Below the pieces are notes generated by a model, which worked only from the letters and a program-made list of their open reading frames with translations, was not told the DNA's origin and ran no database searches. DNA of 64,000 bases, taken from positions 2,492,001 through 2,556,000 of the forward strand of contig NZ_CP141048.1 in assembly GCF_034627025.1 (NCBI RefSeq), in the 5' to 3' direction. Made by a program: the position numbers and the translations under genes. Every line of letters begins with the position of its first letter. Within the stretch, counting starts at the first letter, position 1. Below, one piece after another: positions 1 through 8,379 of this stretch. Source of the DNA: Microvirga lotononidis (lineage in GTDB: Bacteria; Pseudomonadota; Alphaproteobacteria; Rhizobiales; Beijerinckiaceae).

Positions 1-644
1 GGCGTGGGGTAGTCGGTTCCGAAGATGTCGATGTGGGATCTCTCGCCAAGAGCCGCCTGGGTGGCGACCTTGATGAGATGCGTCGCCTGGCGGGTGCTTT
101 GCCCGCTGCGGCCCTTCGGGTCGGCGCCCGCGACGTTGAAGTACCGGAGGGCCACGAAGCGGAGGGGATGGGCCCTGGTCACATCCCTCAGCATCATCTC
201 TGTCATGAGCTTCGATGTGCCATAGGGCGAGACGGGGTTGAGCGGCGCGCCTTCGGAGATCGGGCTCTCCTTGGCATCGCCGTACACGGCGGCGGTCGAG
301 GAGAACAGAAACTGCTCGACGCCGTTCTGCACCGCCGCGCTGATGAGCGAGCGCGACCTGACCGTGTTGTTCAGGTAGTATTTCAGCGGATCGGTGACGG
401 ATTCCGGAACGACGATCGAGCCCGCGAAGTGGGCAATCGCCTTGATGGAATGCTTGCGGATGATCCCGGCGACGAGGGCCTCGTCACCCACATCGCCCTC
501 GATGAGGGTCGCGGCCGGATGAACCATCCAGTCGAAGCCGGTGCTGAGGTCGTCCAGGACCACCACGTCCCTTCCGGCATCGGCCAAGGCCAGTACCATA
601 TGGCTCCCGATATAGCCGGCGCCGCCCGTTACCAACACAGTCAT
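1..644 (-). CDS. galE: UDP-glucose 4-epimerase (partial, C-terminus off the window)
   Basis: Interconverts UDP-glucose and UDP-galactose in the cytoplasm, supplying galactose for polysaccharide synthesis. Reading the minus strand from the ATG at 644 gives an N-terminal NAD-binding Rossmann motif TGGAGYIGS at residues 6-14, then DDLSTG, HFAG and the SSTAAVYG segment carrying the catalytic Ser/Thr region, and YGTSK with the catalytic Tyr and Lys. About 214 residues are present of a usual 325-340; the rest lies left of base 1. It is the last visible gene of the minus-strand polysaccharide operon, 78 bases after the pyruvyl transferase, which fits a galactose-containing polymer. Confidence 0.93.
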   Translation of the reverse strand, partial: MTVLVTGGAGYIGSHMVLALADAGRDVVVLDDLSTGFDWMVHPAATLIEGDVGDEALVAGIIRKHSIKAIAHFAGSIVVPESVTDPLKYYLNNTVRSRSLISAAVQNGVEQFLFSSTAAVYGDAKESPISEGAPLNPVSPYGTSKLMTEMMLRDVTRAHPLRFVALRYFNVAGADPKGRSGQSTRQATHLIKVATQAALGERSHIDIFGTDYPT

Positions 645-722
645 GATGTCTCTCGCTCTTTGCTGTGACATGGAGAGAAGGGAATGGGATGCCGGAACAC
701 GGCCGGCATCCCCATAGGACGA

Positions 723-1910
723 TCATGCGGCCTGCAACTGCCTGAATTCGCTCTGCCGCATCACGGGCTGCATCTTCGTATCCGCCCCGTTCTCGACCAG
801 GAACTGATGCATTTCGCGGTAGGTGTGATGATAGGCGCGGTTGAATTTGTCGAAGAGAGACTGGTCCCAGTAATCCTCAAGCCTGAACTCCTTGCCGGAG
901 AACACGTCGAAGCTCGGGATCTGATAGGTCTCGGCGAATTCCACCGTCCGGCTGTCATAGGTGAAGTAGATCGACGGGACGCCGTTGGCGAGCGCCATCA
1001 GATTGCCGTGGAGCCGGTATCCGAGGACCATGTCCTTCTGCTGGACGAGATCCTCGTAATCGGCGACCACGTCGGAATAGAACAGCCTCTCCCGATGGAG
1101 CTTCTCCATGGTCTCGTCGAGATACCAGTCGTTGACCTGCTTGTCGGCGCGCAGGGCCTTGAACGCCTCTTCCCGCTGCTCCGCCGTGCCGAGAACGATC
1201 TTCTTCTCCTCGACCTCGCCTTGCGCCATCAGCACCACGTCGAACCGCGCCGCCAGATTTTTCACAAGGTCGCGATGGAACGTCAGGTACTGCTTGATGT
1301 CGCGGGCATAGGTGGACGACACCTCGCGGCGCACCGTGATGCCGGCCGTCCGGATCTTCTCCAGAGGCGACAGCTGAATGTTCAGGTCGGGGTTGTTTCG
1401 GCGGAACGCGGTCGGGCAGCCGACGATGCGGATGTTCTTGATTCCGAGATCCCAAAGGACCTGTGCCGAATAGGCCCCACGCACGCCGATGGAGGTGGTG
1501 GAATCGGCCATCATGCGAAGGACCGTCTTGGTTTCCTCCGACAGCTCGATCTTGCCCTTGACCGGAGCCTGCGCGCCGATGCCCCAGGCGATGACCGGGA
1601 TCTTGAGCTTCTTGAGGACGTCGACCGCCTGGTCCCAGACCATGTCCTTGTGGACGTAGTTCGATCCGCGCAGGAACACGTAATCGTACTCGGCATTGAT
1701 CCGGTCGATCTGGGCAAGGTCGGGCTTCGCGATCTCCAGCGCATCGAGCTTGTCGTAGTTCAGGAGCTTCAACGACGAGTCGAAGACGAAAGCGTCGCCG
1801 ATGTTGTGGTAATGATTGATGCTGCGCTGGATGTCCTTGTGCCGGTACCAGCGGACATTGTCGTGATTGTAGACTTCGCCCGACGGGCTGATGACGAGAA
1901 TACGCTTCAT
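723..1910 (-). CDS. Polysaccharide pyruvyl transferase family protein
   Basis: 395 residues, a usual length for the polysaccharide pyruvyl transferase (CsaB/PssM-like) family, which moves pyruvate from phosphoenolpyruvate onto a sugar as a ketal. Recognisable parts are the N-terminal KRILVISPSGEVYNHDN, the middle VIAWGIGAQAP and SIGVRGAYSAQVLWDLGI segments, and the C-terminal GYRLHGNLMALANGVPS motif near residue 300, where the family has its conserved R-H-G. There is no signal peptide, so it is probably cytoplasmic and acts on lipid-linked or nucleotide-linked sugar. It lies between a GT4 glycosyltransferase and galE, which suggests the exported polymer carries pyruvylated residues. The acceptor sugar cannot be told from sequence. 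Confidence 0.85.
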   Translation of the reverse strand: MKRILVISPSGEVYNHDNVRWYRHKDIQRSINHYHNIGDAFVFDSSLKLLNYDKLDALEIAKPDLAQIDRINAEYDYVFLRGSNYVHKDMVWDQAVDVLKKLKIPVIAWGIGAQAPVKGKIELSEETKTVLRMMADSTTSIGVRGAYSAQVLWDLGIKNIRIVGCPTAFRRNNPDLNIQLSPLEKIRTAGITVRREVSSTYARDIKQYLTFHRDLVKNLAARFDVVLMAQGEVEEKKIVLGTAEQREEAFKALRADKQVNDWYLDETMEKLHRERLFYSDVVADYEDLVQQKDMVLGYRLHGNLMALANGVPSIYFTYDSRTVEFAETYQIPSFDVFSGKEFRLEDYWDQSLFDKFNRAYHHTYREMHQFLVENGADTKMQPVMRQSEFRQLQAA

Positions 1911-1943
1911 GATTATGCCTCCAAGTATGTCCGCCAGGAGCGG

Positions 1944-3251
1944 CTAGGCCGTCAGCGCGACCGTTGACGGGCTTGTCGCCTTTTTCGCTGCAAGTTCCTG
2001 ATAAAGATCGAGATGAAGCTGGGCGCATTCCTCGTAGGTGATCGGCTGCCCGATCCCCGCACGCAGGTCGTTCCAAAGCTTCGGCGACGTCAAGGCCTCG
2101 GTCATGCGGTCGACGAGGTCCTGGGACGAGCCGACGCGGAAGTGCAGCCCGTTGACGCCGTCGACGATCTTCTCGGCCATGCCGCCGATGTTGCTGCAGA
2201 TCATCGGACGTCCGTGATGGAAGGATTCCTGGATCACGATGGGGGAGTTCTCCCACCAGATGGAGGGAATGATCGTCCAGTCGATCGAGCGCATGAGGCG
2301 CGGCATCTCGCTGTTCTGGTAGGAGCCGTAGAACCGCACCCGCGATCCGGCGCGTTCCACCAGATTCCTGATCTTCTCCTGGAACGCTTCCGGTTGCCGC
2401 TCGAGATTGCCGCCGAAGATCATCAGCTGGGCATCGTCGCCCCAGACCGAATCCGGAATGCAGGTGACGGCATCGAGCAGGACGTCGACGCCCTTGAACT
2501 GCGTGATCTGGCCGAAATAGCCGAACCGGGAGCGCCGGCCTCCTCGCTGGGGCAGGGTTCGCGGCGGCGCGGTCTCGGCGATGTCCAGGCCGTTCTCGAT
2601 GACGATGAAGCGAGACCGGTCCAGGCCCCAATCCACATAGCGGTCGACGAGGAACTGGCTGGGAGACACGAAGAAATCGGCCACGTCGAGAAGACCGCGG
2701 ATGAAGTGCTCCCGGCGCAGGAAGCGCGCCGGCGAGATCTCCGGGAAGCAGGCGTTGCAATCCGATGGCGAGGCCCTGTGGCAGAGTTTCGTGCCGCCGG
2801 TCTTCACCATCTGCCCGTGATGGCTGCAGATCGACAGGAACTCGTGGAACGTAATGACGATCACGCAATCGGGAAGCGCCCGGCGGACGGCGTAGATCAT
2901 TTCGAGACCCAGGCCGATGAAGTGGTGGAAATGGACGACGTCGGGCCTCAGGTCTTTCAGGACCCGGAGGAAGTCGCGCTCGATCTCCTCCGTGTTCCGG
3001 TTCGAGATGAGAAAGTGATCGTACTCATCCGCGTGATAGAGGAACTCGCCCTCGGTCTGGCGAAGGCTCATCAGAGCCGTCCGGCTGTGCCGCGCGACCG
3101 GGTGTCCGACGCGCGCGAGGAAGCGCGATTCGACGTTGCCGATCCGGTTGAGGCCCTTGTGCAGATTGTACGCGGCGATCTCGGCGCCCCCGAGGGAGAA
3201 GCTCGGATGGCCATGGGAGACGATGAGGACGCGAGGAGAGGGATTGGGCAT
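1944..3251 (-). CDS. Glycosyltransferase family 4 protein
   Basis: 435 residues with a GT-B fold layout. The N-terminal domain begins VLIVSHGHPSFSLGGAEIAA and contains DVVHFHHFIGLG. The C-terminal GT4 donor-binding domain has RFGYFGQITQFKGVDVLLDA near residues 245-265 and the retaining-GT4 signature PSIWWENSPIVIQESFHHG near 340-360. Between the domains is a cysteine/histidine-rich stretch (FHEFLSICSHHG, then LCHRASPSDCNACFP) that also occurs in the second GT4 of this cluster. It probably transfers a sugar from a nucleotide donor to the growing repeat unit at the inner membrane face. The ATG at 3251 lies 7 bases after the stop of the upstream gene, so the two are co-transcribed. Confidence 0.88.
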   Translation of the reverse strand: MPNPSPRVLIVSHGHPSFSLGGAEIAAYNLHKGLNRIGNVESRFLARVGHPVARHSRTALMSLRQTEGEFLYHADEYDHFLISNRNTEEIERDFLRVLKDLRPDVVHFHHFIGLGLEMIYAVRRALPDCVIVITFHEFLSICSHHGQMVKTGGTKLCHRASPSDCNACFPEISPARFLRREHFIRGLLDVADFFVSPSQFLVDRYVDWGLDRSRFIVIENGLDIAETAPPRTLPQRGGRRSRFGYFGQITQFKGVDVLLDAVTCIPDSVWGDDAQLMIFGGNLERQPEAFQEKIRNLVERAGSRVRFYGSYQNSEMPRLMRSIDWTIIPSIWWENSPIVIQESFHHGRPMICSNIGGMAEKIVDGVNGLHFRVGSSQDLVDRMTEALTSPKLWNDLRAGIGQPITYEECAQLHLDLYQELAAKKATSPSTVALTA

Positions 3252-3258
3252 GCTTTGA

Positions 3259-5445
3259 CTACCTCATGTTGTTGATGAGGAGCGACCACTTGCGGTCGAA
3301 GCTCCAGCGATCGACTTTCTGCGCCAGGCGGTGCGCCGGGAAGGTCGAGGGGCCGACATCGTTGTCGGCCGAGATCATCTCGACATCCGGGAGCCAGACA
3401 GCGGGCGTCCCTCCGAGCCTCATCTTGAGGCAGAGATCGCGCCCCTTCTCTCCGGCGCCCAGATAGGAGCGCGTGAATCCGCCGACCGACGCGATGGATT
3501 CGCGGGAGACGATGCAGCACGAGAGCGATCCGGCGATGACCTCCGTCGGCTGCGATCCGCGCACCACGTCGCGCGGGTAGCCGATATAGCGGTCGACGAG
3601 TTTCTGCTCCTCCTGGTCGAGCCAGGTTCCCGCGAAGCGAATGGAATTGTCCTCGTAGAGGATCGTGGGGCTGATCAGCGCCTTGCCGCCGCGGTTGCGA
3701 TAGGCGCGTTCCAGCGACGAGATCCATCCTGCCTGCCGAGGCAGGACGCCAGCGGCCAGAAAGATCAGCGTTTCCGCCTTCGTCGCCTGGATGGCAGCCT
3801 CGAATGCGTCGCAGGCATCCTGCACGCCCGTTGCGCCGATCACCCGGACCTTGATGCCGTAGAAACGGGAGAGCCGTTCCGCTTCCGGGGCAATGCTGTC
3901 GAAAGCTTCCAGGGGAGCCGCGACGATGATCGGCATCTCCTTCGTCTCGGCATCGAGCGCGAGAAGGGACAACGTCACGGCCGCTTCCTCGACATCGATT
4001 CCGGCTCCGATCACCAGCGCCCGTCCGGCTTCGGAATCGTCGAAATCGAAGTCGCGGATTTCCGTGACCGCCGGCGCGGGCGCGGCCATGGCCTGCATCA
4101 TGGGGCCGATATGACGCTCGATCGCGGCGCCTGCCGCCGCCGTCCGTGGATCGAGAGGCGAGATGAGCCGCTCGAGCGATCGGCGCGACATGCCGCGAAG
4201 AGGCGTGAGAGGGTAGAACGCGACGTTGTCGCCAACGGCCATCTCGAAATAGACGGGTCCGTCCGAGGCCGCCGGCGGACCGGGAATGAAGGCCAGGAAG
4301 CCGTGATCGTTGCGGGCTGGATCGAGACGTCCGGCGAAGAGGCTGTTGTGCTGGAACGCGGATGAGACGTCGGAGCGCGGAAGGCGGGTCCAGGTCTCGT
4401 CGATCCGCTGCTGGGTCGCGCCTGTGCGCAGCGTGAGGGAATCCACGTGGCCTTCCGGATCGAGCATCCAGCCGGCCACCAGAATGCCGCCGCCCGGAAT
4501 CTCGGCGACCATGTCCATGCCGATGCGGACCGGAACCTTGAGATCCGACACGGTGTCCCGGCCGTCGAACCGTTCGCCGGCCCGCCGGAGAGTCAGCATC
4601 GTGTCCGGATTTGCATTCGCCCTGACCAGGCCGTCCCGGATATGCGCGGGAACGTCGGTCGGGGACAGGAGAACGCGGCGCTCGTAGACTTCGAGGCTCC
4701 GCCACCCGTCCCGTCCACGGAAGAACAAAGTCTTGAGCGTGCCGGGATCGATCGCGGATGCTCCCGTGTCGAGCAGGCCCACGAAGCCCTTGCCTTGCTC
4801 GCCGAGATCGCTGCGAGGGACGGACGCCGACTTGAACTCGCCGGCGATGAGCCCCTCGTGGGCGGCAAGGACGCGCACCTTGTCGCAAGGCAGGTCGGTG
4901 GCCCAGCCCTGAAGGAACACCTGTCCCGTATCGATCGAGCCGATGACCTCGATCCAGCCGTCCGTCGGACCGGCGGCGCCGAGCACCGAAACGGCGGCTT
5001 CCAGGCGCTTCTGACTGGTCTTGCCGCCGATCAGGGCCTGAGCGATGCGGTCGATGACGTTCGACGAGCGATCACCCGCGTCGGCGGAGACGATCCGGAT
5101 CAACGTGGCCAGCGGGACCGCCGGCTTGATCAGGGTGTAGCGGATCGGCGGCCCGCTGCGCCGCATCACTACGGAGCGCAGGCGGACCTTGGCGGCGAGG
5201 CGGATCGGCACGATGGCGACGAAACCTGTCGCGGCATCCGCAGACGCATCCTTGCGGGGCCAGCAGATGGTATCGGCCTTCATCGACATGGAGGGATCGC
5301 CGTTGAGCAGCGTCTCGACCTGATCGGTCATGGCGTCGGCCACGCCGGCGATCAGCGCAAGGTCGTCGCCGATCGGAGTGACGAGGGCGCTCTCGCCGTC
5401 GAGTGGCAGTTCGCGCATTTCCACCTGTTGCGTATTGTACTGCAT
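3259..5445 (-). CDS. Large two-part protein with degenerate GT2-like C-terminal domain
   Basis: 728 residues. Residues 1-160 match nothing I recognise. Two short modules built around G-W-x-x-D (GWATD near 180, GWMLDP near 325), each followed by a basic/acidic R-S-D element and a Gly-Phe, resemble modules in the 253- and 744-residue neighbours. Residues 475-700 follow a GT2 glycosyltransferase: LISPTILYEDNSIRFAGTWL, then VIAGSLSCCIVSRESIASVGGFT. The usual acidic metal-binding stretch is replaced by LIFLAAGVLP (about 560-569), and the catalytic acidic pair region reads AGEKGRDLCLK. It may therefore be a non-catalytic or altered transferase. A possible alternative start is Met10. It sits within the polysaccharide operon. 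Confidence 0.72.
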   Translation of the reverse strand: MQYNTQQVEMRELPLDGESALVTPIGDDLALIAGVADAMTDQVETLLNGDPSMSMKADTICWPRKDASADAATGFVAIVPIRLAAKVRLRSVVMRRSGPPIRYTLIKPAVPLATLIRIVSADAGDRSSNVIDRIAQALIGGKTSQKRLEAAVSVLGAAGPTDGWIEVIGSIDTGQVFLQGWATDLPCDKVRVLAAHEGLIAGEFKSASVPRSDLGEQGKGFVGLLDTGASAIDPGTLKTLFFRGRDGWRSLEVYERRVLLSPTDVPAHIRDGLVRANANPDTMLTLRRAGERFDGRDTVSDLKVPVRIGMDMVAEIPGGGILVAGWMLDPEGHVDSLTLRTGATQQRIDETWTRLPRSDVSSAFQHNSLFAGRLDPARNDHGFLAFIPGPPAASDGPVYFEMAVGDNVAFYPLTPLRGMSRRSLERLISPLDPRTAAAGAAIERHIGPMMQAMAAPAPAVTEIRDFDFDDSEAGRALVIGAGIDVEEAAVTLSLLALDAETKEMPIIVAAPLEAFDSIAPEAERLSRFYGIKVRVIGATGVQDACDAFEAAIQATKAETLIFLAAGVLPRQAGWISSLERAYRNRGGKALISPTILYEDNSIRFAGTWLDQEEQKLVDRYIGYPRDVVRGSQPTEVIAGSLSCCIVSRESIASVGGFTRSYLGAGEKGRDLCLKMRLGGTPAVWLPDVEMISADNDVGPSTFPAHRLAQKVDRWSFDRKWSLLINNMR

Positions 5446-5501
5446 GGGAGACCTGAATTTCCGTTCGAGGGCCGTGTCCGCTCGCGCTTCGAGGGATCGG
5501 A

Positions 5502-6263
5502 TTACCAGGGGGGATGACGCAGGAGGACGACCAGCGCCGCGATGGCACTCACGGCGGAGATTCCACCGAACGCCATCAGAAGCGCGACGGCTCTTCGCAT
5601 CGGGCGATCGACCGAGGATCCGAGGTCATCGATCTGCTTTCCGAAATCCGCCAGGATCCTGTCGAAGCGCATATGAAAGACCTCGATGTCGGAGATCTTC
5701 TTGGCGAGGTCGGCTTGATTGACCCGGACGGTGTCGAGGGCTGCCGCGATCCCGTTCTCTTCGGCGACGATCTCGTTGATCTGCGTCGACGTTCCCCGGA
5801 GGCTCTCGACGGCCTCGCGCTGCAGGATCTGCGACCGTCGCTGCGCCTCGATGAGCAGTTCGAGCCGATCGAACACCCGGTTCAGCGGCGCGTTGATCGC
5901 CGCCTCGGCGGCGCGCTCGTCCTGGCTCGGAGCCTGCAGAACGAGTTCCTCGCCGGTCGACGGGGAGATGGCCACCACCGAGAGGTCGGCCGTGCCCTGT
6001 CCGGCGCCGTCCGGCAGCTCGATCTCGAAGGCGTAGCCGCCGTCGCCGATCCCGTTGCGGCGCAGATCGACGCGCGGCATGTCGGCTGTGGTCGATGCGA
6101 GGTTCTCTCCGTTCAGGGCGATCCGGACAAGGAGACGCTCAGTCGGGCGGGAGCGATCCCAGACCCATCCGAACAGGCGCCGCCCTTCGATGGCATCGAC
6201 GCGGCCCTGAAGCTGCGGTCCCACCGGAACGGCTACTGCATTCTTCGATTGTGCTGTGCTCAT
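5502..6263 (-). CDS. Coiled-coil, C-terminally membrane-anchored protein of the polysaccharide operon
   Basis: 253 residues, not assignable to a named family. Residues 18-105 form a module with LFGWVWDRSRP followed by an R-V-D element and Gly-Gly-Tyr-Ala-Phe, resembling the GW modules of the 728- and 744-residue neighbours. Residues about 125-220 are rich in heptad-like Leu/Ile/Glu/Gln and probably form a coiled coil. Residues 224-247 form one hydrophobic membrane helix, followed by a short basic tail. The start ATG at 6263 overlaps the stop of the upstream GT4 (ATGA), so translation is coupled. It could be a scaffold holding glycosyltransferases at the membrane; that is inference. Confidence 0.7.
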   Translation of the reverse strand: MSTAQSKNAVAVPVGPQLQGRVDAIEGRRLFGWVWDRSRPTERLLVRIALNGENLASTTADMPRVDLRRNGIGDGGYAFEIELPDGAGQGTADLSVVAISPSTGEELVLQAPSQDERAAEAAINAPLNRVFDRLELLIEAQRRSQILQREAVESLRGTSTQINEIVAEENGIAAALDTVRVNQADLAKKISDIEVFHMRFDRILADFGKQIDDLGSSVDRPMRRAVALLMAFGGISAVSAIAALVVLLRHPPW

Positions 6264-7546
6264 GCGGCGTTCGCCTTCAATTCGATGATGTCGGCGCCTT
6301 TGAGGAGGCTGCGATAGAGGGAGAGATGACGATCCGCGACGGTCGTCATGTCGTCCGGCGGCGTGATTCCGGCCATCAGCGTCTCCCAGAGATCGGGTGT
6401 CTCGATCGCCCGTCGCATGGTGCGGGCGAGCAGGGACGGGTCGTCAGGACGGACGTGCAGGCCGTCGATCCCGTCCCGGACGGCCTCCGCCATTCCACCG
6501 ATCCCGCTGGCGATGACGGGGCGCCGATGGGCGAAGGCCTCCTGGATCACCAGGGGAGCGTTCTCCCACCAGATCGACGGCACCACCACCCAGTCGACGG
6601 CCGCCATGAGGCCGGGAATATCCTCGCGCCCGTAAGGCCCGAGCCGCACGACGTGAGGCTCCGTTTCGCTCAGCAGGTCATCGATCTTCTCGACGAACTC
6701 CTTCGCCTGAAACGGCGCACCGCCATGCAGGCGAAGCTCGAAATCCTCGACACCGTCGGCGATGAGGCGCTGAGCCGCCTTGAGGAGAACGGGAACGCCC
6801 TTCCAAGGATTGAGATTGCCGAAATACCCGAACACCGATCGCCTGCCCGAAGGGGTCGATCGGTGAGCGGCCGGCGTGACGGCCGGTCGACCGTTCGGCA
6901 CGATCTCGATCGAGCCGGATGGCAGGCCCCAGCTCACGAAACGATCCTTGAGGAAGCGGCTGGGAGCGATGAACCGGTGAACCTGGTCGAGATGGGTCCG
7001 GATATATTTCTCTCGAAGGAGAAACCGGTCGGCCGGGATGTCCGGGAAGCATCCATTGCAGCGATGGGGTGTCGCGCGGTCGCATCGCTCCTTTCCCGCC
7101 GTGCGCATCATCAGCCCGTCATGGGCGCAGATGGGGAAGTAGTCATGAAGCGTCATGACGATGCGCGCGCTCGGCAGGATGCGGCGCACCAGCGCGATGA
7201 ACTCAACGCCCATGAGGAGGACATGGTGGATGTGGACGATGTCGGGGCGAAAATCCTCGAGCAGGCTGACGAGATGAGGCACGACACCGTAAGCATCGAT
7301 CTGGCTCAGGTTGAACTGGTCGAAATGCCCGCACCACATGACGACTTCGTCCGGCGCGCCTCCAGGCGACTGGAAGCTCGTTCCCGGCCTTTGACCGCGA
7401 TGAAGATTGTTCGTCGCGGCGAGAAACAGGGCTTCCACGTCAGGGCGCGAGCGGTACTCACGGAAGAGATCATGGGCGAGGATTTCCGTCCCGCCGGGAT
7501 GAAAATCCGGATGATTGTGGGCAACAATCAGAACGCGCGTCGTCAC
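6260..7546 (-). CDS. Glycosyltransferase family 4 protein (second copy)
   Basis: 428 residues from a GTG at 7546, chosen because GGAG lies about 7 bases before it and VTTRVLIVAHNHPDFHPGG is the expected GT4 N-terminus; the longer upstream frame overlaps the methyltransferase gene and has no family similarity. DIVHIHHVLLMG marks the acceptor domain, VFGYFGNLNPWKGVPVLLKA and PSIWWENAPLVIQEAFAHR the donor domain. It shares with the other GT4 here the insert LHDYFPICAHDG ... CDRATPHRCNGCFPDI and so looks like a diverged duplicate. Its stop overlaps the start of the coiled-coil gene. It probably adds one sugar of the repeat unit; donor and acceptor are unknown. Confidence 0.88.
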   Translation of the reverse strand: MTTRVLIVAHNHPDFHPGGTEILAHDLFREYRSRPDVEALFLAATNNLHRGQRPGTSFQSPGGAPDEVVMWCGHFDQFNLSQIDAYGVVPHLVSLLEDFRPDIVHIHHVLLMGVEFIALVRRILPSARIVMTLHDYFPICAHDGLMMRTAGKERCDRATPHRCNGCFPDIPADRFLLREKYIRTHLDQVHRFIAPSRFLKDRFVSWGLPSGSIEIVPNGRPAVTPAAHRSTPSGRRSVFGYFGNLNPWKGVPVLLKAAQRLIADGVEDFELRLHGGAPFQAKEFVEKIDDLLSETEPHVVRLGPYGREDIPGLMAAVDWVVVPSIWWENAPLVIQEAFAHRRPVIASGIGGMAEAVRDGIDGLHVRPDDPSLLARTMRRAIETPDLWETLMAGITPPDDMTTVADRHLSLYRSLLKGADIIELKANAA

Positions 7547-7551
7547 GTGAT

Positions 7552-8379
7552 CTACTCCGGCTTCACGGCGATGATGACATCCTGGTAGTGGTTGCTGTCG
7601 ATGCCCCGCCAATGGCCGAGGCTCAGGCGGCGGATCTGAAGGCCGGCCTTCTTGAGAACGTTCTCGATGATTCCCGCATCGAAGCCGATGGCGCCGAGCG
7701 GCGCCAATGGGTCGCCATACCATGTGCCCGGCTTCGTTCCCCGGGTGAACCGCGGACGGGCATTCTGCCGATCCGGATCTCCCGCGGCGACCACGAAGGC
7801 CGTGAGGAACAGGCGCCCGCCGGGCCTGAGAAGGCGCATGACCTCTCGTGCGTAAGCGGAAATCTCCGCTTCGGGCAGATGGGTCGCGACGGATACCATC
7901 GTGACGAAGTCGAACTTCGCATCGGTGAACGGCAGTACAATCTCATGGCCTGCGATCGCTCCGCCAGGGTTGTACAATTCGTGGGCGACATCCACACGGC
8001 AGAACCGGAAGGTCGGGTAGGATGCGGTGATGTTCTGCACACACCACTCGATTCCGGCATTCACGGGATCGACACCCTCGTACGAGGCTTTATCGGGATC
8101 GAGGTATTGCGTCAGCGGAACGGCCATTCGTCCGATTCCGCATCCGATGTCGAGCACCGAATCGGTCGGCCGCAGGCCGCCGAGACGAACGAAGTGGCCG
8201 AGATATTCGACACCGATCGCGCGATAATCGCCATCGCCGACGAAGACGTTCTCCGGTGGAGGCGCCGGCAGGGAATCGTCCTGCGCGATCTGTTCCATCA
8301 AGTTCCGAAGGATCACGTCGGAATCCGGATCGAGGGTCGGTGCACGCGAAGCGTTCGTGAGATCGAACTGCGCATTCAT
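7552..8379 (-). CDS. Class I SAM-dependent methyltransferase
   Basis: 275 residues from the ATG at 8379, which overlaps the stop of the upstream 744-residue gene (ATGA). The SAM-binding motif I is SVLDIGCGIGRMAVPL, followed by an acidic motif in YEGVDPVNAGIEW, and post-motifs FDFVTMVSVATHLP and VMRLLRPGGRLFLTAFV, typical of a Methyltransf_11/25-like Rossmann domain. No membrane segment or signal peptide is seen. Because it is embedded between glycosyltransferases, the likely role is O-methylation of a sugar in the polymer or capping of a chain. The substrate is not readable from the sequence. Confidence 0.85.
   Translation of the reverse strand: MNAQFDLTNASRAPTLDPDSDVILRNLMEQIAQDDSLPAPPPENVFVGDGDYRAIGVEYLGHFVRLGGLRPTDSVLDIGCGIGRMAVPLTQYLDPDKASYEGVDPVNAGIEWCVQNITASYPTFRFCRVDVAHELYNPGGAIAGHEIVLPFTDAKFDFVTMVSVATHLPEAEISAYAREVMRLLRPGGRLFLTAFVVAAGDPDRQNARPRFTRGTKPGTWYGDPLAPLGAIGFDAGIIENVLKKAGLQIRRLSLGHWRGIDSNHYQDVIIAVKPE

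Noticed and set aside
684..1967. Long plus-strand open frame opposite the pyruvyl transferase
   Set aside because: It lies antisense to a clear family member; its translation is Arg/Asp/Val-rich without domain pattern, a usual shadow in high-GC DNA.
955..2868. Long minus-strand frame of 637 codons
   Set aside because: It overlaps the GT4 and pyruvyl transferase genes in another frame, and its translation is low-complexity Arg/Pro/Gly-rich.
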